Source: Omphiscola glabra
Lineage: Eukaryota > Mollusca > Gastropoda > Lymnaeidae
Direction of reading: 5' to 3'
NCBI GenBank assembly: GCA_964017045.1
Contig: OZ024796.1
Span: 2,071,637 to 2,135,636 of the forward strand
DNA length: 64,000 nt
Part shown: positions 59,355-64,000 of the stretch, in pieces
Layout: every line of letters begins with the position of its first letter
How positions within the stretch are numbered: the first letter of the stretch is position 1
The notes under the pieces: model-generated
What the model was told of the DNA's origin: nothing
What the model saw: only the letters and a program-made list of their open reading frames with translations
Databases searched by the model: none
Program-made: the position numbers and the translations under genes

Positions 59355-60654
59355 GTTTGTTTACCTGCAAAGAGTAAACTCCCATATTTAGCTAGCAGTA
59401 CAGCGCCCGTCCTAAATTTGATCCATTTTTCAAAGGTTTTATCTAAACTTTGCGCTAGTTTTTTTTCTCCATTTCAAAATTGAATATTACAAAGTAAATT
59501 GATTATACAATTATATATTTTTATTACACTAATTAATTAAATGTCTTTGATAATATGGTTTTCTGTTTCCATCGCCATGTGTATTCATTCCATCTCACAA
59601 ACAATGTGCCGAATAAAAAAAAGAGGAAAAAGGGGGGGGGGGGGGGGGGAGACCCAAGACTCATACTCTCATGGCTGGGCCTTAAATTCTCAAACATTAG
59701 TTTCAAATAAATATATTAATTGTTACTTAATGAATCTCCCAATGATATGGCTAAATTACATTGATGACCAAAGACTAAATGTCATTGATGAATAGTAGGT
59801 TTTCGAGTTTTAAAAAAGGGAGGTGTGGGTTGAAATGGCTTGGGGAGGAGGGCATTCATTAATGACGTCACCTTTCATAAGCTGATTTGGACCTCCTCTC
59901 CCCATCGTCGAAAATTAATAGAAAAATTTAGACACCCACATAATAGATCGTCACAAAGTTGGAACCCCATCATTTAGGGATGGCACGTTTTTTCATTAAA
60001 AAAATATAGTAAAATCTTGCAAATTAACAAAATATAGTGCTTTTATCACTTTGGTTGTAATGGTAATATTGTTATCTTAACAGATCTAGCTGATCACAGG
60101 CAACTTTCTATTTCAAAGTAAAAATCAGTTAGGGCCTGTTGCATGACAGTGTTAACACATTGCCAGAAATAATTTCAAAATTGATCTAAAAATGTCGTTG
60201 CTCCTGGATACAATTTACAGTTTTTCTTTAAATTTTACTTTAGTGTGAAACAATTTACATATAAATATAATTTGGGCATTAGAGTTCAAGAATTTTACAA
60301 GTTTCTGCCTCGTGAGATTTCTAAAGCTTCCCCCAAAGATTCAAAGATTAGCGTTATGTTTTTCTCATTAAATATTATTTAACATGACAGTCTAAAAGTC
60401 TCACTGAGAATTATTAGCTTCATCTCAAGATTTTTTTTTAAAAATCCCATTGTGTGCCAGTTGAGAAAACATTACCAACTGAATAGTTAAAATATAAACG
60501 TAATTTACGCTGTATTCGATTTTCAAGCAGCACACTGATTATTGTTTGTTTTTAATTCGAATTTTCTTAAAGATAAAATATATGCACAATGAATATTAAT
60601 AATAATAGTAAAGTTCATTTAAACATGCGCCAACCACATTTAAGGGTCTGTTGT
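59355..60654. promoter_or_regulatory. VPS8 promoter and upstream flank
   Basis: Sequence directly upstream of the VPS8 ATG. I see no TATA box at a usual distance. A CTTTGCAG string lies about 10 bases before the ATG and could be an acceptor for a 5' UTR exon. Further up there is a G run near 59640 and no gene. Confidence 0.4.
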
Positions 60655-60765
60655 GAACTAGATTTAGTAGCTTGAAGTTTTGGTATGAAAAGTTTAGATT
60701 TAGTAGCTTGAAGTTTTGGTATGAAAAGTTTAGATTTAGTAGCTTGAAGTTTTGGTATGAAACGT
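60655..60765. repeat. 38-40-bp repeat, 3 copies
   Basis: The unit carries TTTAGTAGCTTGAAGTTTTG and GTATGAAAAG. Confidence 0.88.
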
Positions 60766-61374
60766 TGTTCATGGATGGTGAGAGCTTGTATGAGAATCAC
60801 TGTTGTTAGTGTGAACACTTTTTGGTCCATGTCATGAATTGTATTATTATGGCTAAATGGTAATTTAATGACAAAGAAATACTAATAAACAAGTGAGTGT
60901 ATACAAGGCGTGAGACAAGAGTTATGAGGAGGTTCATGAACGAGGGCTGTGTGATAGAGGGAGATCGTGATGAACACCGTGGTAGTGAGAGGTTACTTCA
61001 TACCTGTTTAATAAGGATTTGATTTTGTGCTTCTAAAGGATTAGTGACTCTTGCTAATACTGCATGTGTTTATGAGGAATAAAGGATTATATTATGAAAC
61101 GTCTAATATTCATGGACGTTGTTGTGTGTTTGGTGATCTAGGGCGTACCAGGACATAGTAGTAATAATCATAGGCGTAATAAATAATTCACATGCATCAA
61201 TAAACCCTAGACAACGAAATGTAGCCGGAAACAGGGTCGAAGCGCAATAAAATACAAAAAGCAACAATACAAAATCCACATACAAGCCAATGGAAAATAC
61301 AAGCCAATCTGCATCAAGGAATATGAGCAAGCTCCTTGGAAACCAGGAGGAAGACTACATCACCCCAGCAGGTG

Positions 61375-61545
61375 AGTGCGAAAAAGATGTGTTTTCAACT
61401 CATTTTTTAAAGACTGCAGTATTTGGCTGTTTCCGAGAGCGACACTCACGACAGGAAGGCCGTCCCAGATATTTGGGCCAGCAAAAGCGAAAGTGCGCCT
61501 TCCATAGTTCTCAAGGTGGACTTGCAGTATCCAGCGTTTACCACT
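61375..61545 (-). mobile_element. LINE C-terminus remnant
   Basis: The minus strand reads RRTFAFAGPNIWDGLPVVSV, then LKNELKTHLFRTH. This is the usual C-terminal ending of CR1/L2/jockey-like LINEs, with no stop between the pieces. A plus-strand frame over the same stretch (61290-61571) is its shadow. Confidence 0.75.
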
Positions 61546-63284
61546 ATCGGATGAACGATATTATTAAATAAATTGGTTTGCTACCGTTTGTCTTTAGATG
61601 TTTGCTACATTATTGGACGCCAGCAAAAATTTTGTTTGGGGGGGGGGTGTCAACAAACTACGCACTTATACTGGTAATATCATATATATATATAGTGACA
61701 ATTGGTTTGTTGTTTTTTTCCCGCAGACTTTTCTACATGTATTGTTGGATAGGGGGCTAGAACTTGTTATTACATTCAGTTTAAGGCCCTAAATTAGTAT
61801 GTTTTCCTTATATGATCTTCATAAATAAAATGACCAAGAACTTCTCCTACATGAATGGATGGATCTTGACCAAACTTAGTACACATGCACTTGATTATTC
61901 ATATTCAAACAATAAAGGATGCTGAAATCATACAATAACAGTCCTTTGGGGCCCGGGGCCCCATTTCATTATTCATTATATAAGCAGTATAAATAAAAAT
62001 AGGCTTAGTCAACACTATAGGTTTTATGTGAATAACTAAATCTAGGTTTTTGGCATCTTTAAACTGTTTGTAATGGGACACACAGTGAGAGCTCTTTCTG
62101 TCAGCGAGCCATAAGAACGGGCTTCTCTGCTACCTAATTAAACACAACACTCTCCCGATCCCTTACCCCCGTCGCCTAGCCCATGTCTGTACACACTTGA
62201 GATTCCTTTCTATCACTGATAATTAATCTAACGCTACACATGGTCGTCATATTTCTCGTTTACCAGCTAACTACAAAACTCATTACTCGAACTCATTCGC
62301 GATACCCGTTCCGACACTGCCCCCCTGGTGCCTCTCTGCCTCCCAAGATATCTTGTTTTCCCTGTACTACCATAAACGCTACCGATATCAGGTTAACGAC
62401 TCCATCATCTATTGTAATTTAGTACGGTACCTGCACCCATAGTTTCCTTTCTCAGACCTGGAAATGTGTGACATATGCAAAGAAATACGATTTATTTTTA
62501 GATAAACTATTTATTATTCTTATAGAAAAAGTGCAAATATTAATATATTAGTATATTTAGTATAACATTATATTTTCTAAGGGGGTCATATGACCCTCCT
62601 TGACCCATAATGCGGGCGCCAATGCCTATTTTGGTGCACTGGTGCACTGAAGCCATCGAGTCGTCTCAGAATTGTTTAACTATGTTATTGATGCGTATGG
62701 ATTAAACAGAATTTTGAGATTACTTAAGATTTTTTTTATGTGTTTGAGGTGAACTGGTCAGAAAAACGAACTGCAGCCTTCAGAACGTATCACGTATTAC
62801 GTCATTAAAATGTACAAAATATGAAATTAAATCGAAAGGCAGAGAATCAGTTAATTAACATCTGTTAGTAAACAATTTTTTTAAGATGATTAAGTTGATG
62901 AACCCTCTTATTATTATTATTTTTCTCAGACAGAGACAACAAATCATCAGAAGGCTAAGCTGACACTAAATATATAATTCCAAACATATTGTTTTGGGGA
63001 CTTATTTATACAAAATTGTGGGAAATGCAGATTGAGAAATGACATTTTCTAAACCTAAACAAATTAACTTCTATAAAAGCTCAACTAAGATCTGGAATTG
63101 CTTCGAAATTTAATTGAAAATTGAAAAAAAAGCTTCCATATATCTTTTCCTAATATATTTAGTCGAGGGGGGGGGGAAGGTGGGGGTTATGACCAACCGA
63201 TATTTATTTTGACCACCCCTCCCCTAAAAAAAAAAGATATGGACCATTCGGCTCAAAGGCAGATACAAGTGCACAATCCTAACT
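61546..63284. other. Upstream flank, nothing recognised
   Basis: It has homopolymer G runs (61640, 63168) and AT-rich single-copy sequence. No exon, RNA gene or clear mobile element was recognised. Confidence 0.4.
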
Positions 63285-64000
63285 TACATACACGCACACA
63301 AGCCTAAATTACATACAAGTACACATCCTTAAATTACATAACATACAATTACACATCCCTAATTACATACATGTACACATCACTAAATTACATTCAAGTA
63401 CACATCCCTAACTTACAAAAAGTACATATCCCTAACTTACAAAAATTACACATCCCTAACTTACAAAAAGTACACATCCCTAACTTACAAAAAGTACACA
63501 TCCCTAACTTACAAAAAGTACACATCCCTAACTTACAAAAAGTACACAGCCCTAACTTATATGCAAGCACACAACCCTAGCTTACGTAAATCTTTATTAC
63601 ACAACCCTCACTTACATACAAGTACACATCCCTAAAAAATAAATGTACACATCCTTAAATTATATTCAAGTACACATGCCTAAATTACTTACAAGTACTC
63701 ATACATAAATTACATACAAGTACACATAATTACACACAAGTACACATAAATACATACAAGTACACATCCCTAAATTACATACATGTACACAGCCATAAAC
63801 TTACATGCACGTACAAAACCTTAAATTACACACAATTACGCATCCCTAAATTGCTTACAAGTACGTAGTATTACATAAAAGTACACAACCCTAACTTACA
63901 TACAAGTACAAAACCCTAACTTAAATACAGTTTTATTACACAACCCTCACTTACATGCAAGTACACAACCCTCACTTACATACAAGTACACTTACATACA
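63285..64000. repeat. About 22-bp minisatellite running off the window
   Basis: Units of ACATACAAGTACACATCCCT and ACTTACAAAAAGTACACATC, with spacing of 19-24 bases. It continues past the right edge. Confidence 0.92.

Larger units (their letters stand above)
53400..58962. mobile_element. 5.6-kb terminal-inverted-repeat element in VPS8 intron 1
   Basis: A 35-base perfect inverted repeat (GGTTAAAGTGCAGTTCAGGT, then GCGTATATTATTTCT) lies at 53400-53434 and 58928-58962, continuing imperfectly for at least 40 bases more. If the element starts just after TTAA, it would have the TTAA duplication of piggyBac/Kolobok-type transposons. Inside the ends are two degenerate GATCCC arrays in opposite orientation. 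No transposase was recognised. Later insertions (LINE, pogo, hAT MITEs) fill the middle. Confidence 0.75.

Noticed and set aside
61290..61571. Plus-strand frame MENTSQSASRNMSKLLGNQE... with a GTGAGT after its first part, resembling a first exon
   Set aside because: The minus strand reads as a LINE C-terminus (AFAGPNIWDGLP), which explains most of it. No homology supports an exon.
1..64000. tRNA or rRNA genes
   Set aside because: I saw no cloverleaf with A and B boxes and no rRNA-like segment, though a covariance search was not possible here.

Overview
This is a eukaryotic, metazoan window. Spliced genes, very dense minisatellites, non-LTR and hAT remnants and a Ty3/gypsy element with a Gmr1-like domain order all point to an animal. 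A lophotrochozoan, probably a mollusc and perhaps a gastropod, is my best guess; the species cannot be read from the sequence alone. Nearly all of the window is one gene on the minus strand: VPS8, the CORVET-specific endosomal tethering subunit. I could assemble it by eye as 44 coding exons from the ATG at 59354 to the stop at 5052. They encode 1401 residues with every splice phase agreeing and no frameshift. The predicted protein follows the human VPS8 order: an N-terminal beta-propeller, an alpha-solenoid and a C-terminal RING-H2 finger. The finger is split between exons 41 and 42. Intron 42 appears to be a GC-AG intron.

Layout, left to right: 1-3.4 kb is intergenic and made mostly of minisatellites (42, 41 and 16 bp). 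3.4-5.05 kb holds the likely 3' UTR and flank, including a 13-bp array 40 bases past the stop. Intron 43 (5.18-9.68 kb) is almost entirely a 36-bp minisatellite of about 115 copies that cuts the last exon off from the rest. From 9.7 to 45 kb there are 41 short exons separated by introns filled with roughly 30 different tandem arrays. Two non-LTR retrotransposon remnants sit inside arrays, with hAT MITEs elsewhere. Intron 2 (44.7-52.5 kb) carries a 6.5-kb LTR retrotransposon, antisense to VPS8, whose 3' LTR ends 20 bases from the exon 2 splice junction. Intron 1 (52.5-59.3 kb) carries a hAT MITE and a 5.6-kb terminal-inverted-repeat element that has itself been invaded by a pogo-type element, two hAT MITEs and a LINE fragment. 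The upstream flank (59.4-64 kb) has a LINE remnant, small repeats and a 22-bp array running off the window.

The most striking signal is that several minisatellites contain VPS8 splice junctions. Donor sites of exons 12, 24 and 35 and acceptor sites of exons 4, 21 and 28 have been copied in tandem 5 to 13 times. Other arrays start within a few bases of a junction (exons 20, 25, 33, 34). Two of these arrays (exon 24 donor, 18 bp; exon 28 acceptor, 30 bp) are multiples of three and open in the coding frame, so choice of site could lengthen the protein in steps of 6 or 10 residues. The second notable item is the LTR element, whose pol order is protease-integrase-reverse transcriptase-RNase H, as in Ty1/copia and Gmr1-like elements, although its enzymes are of Ty3/gypsy type.

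The long open frames over repeats (for example 5122-9369, 1915-3336, 33660-35051) follow from repeat units without stops and are not called as genes.
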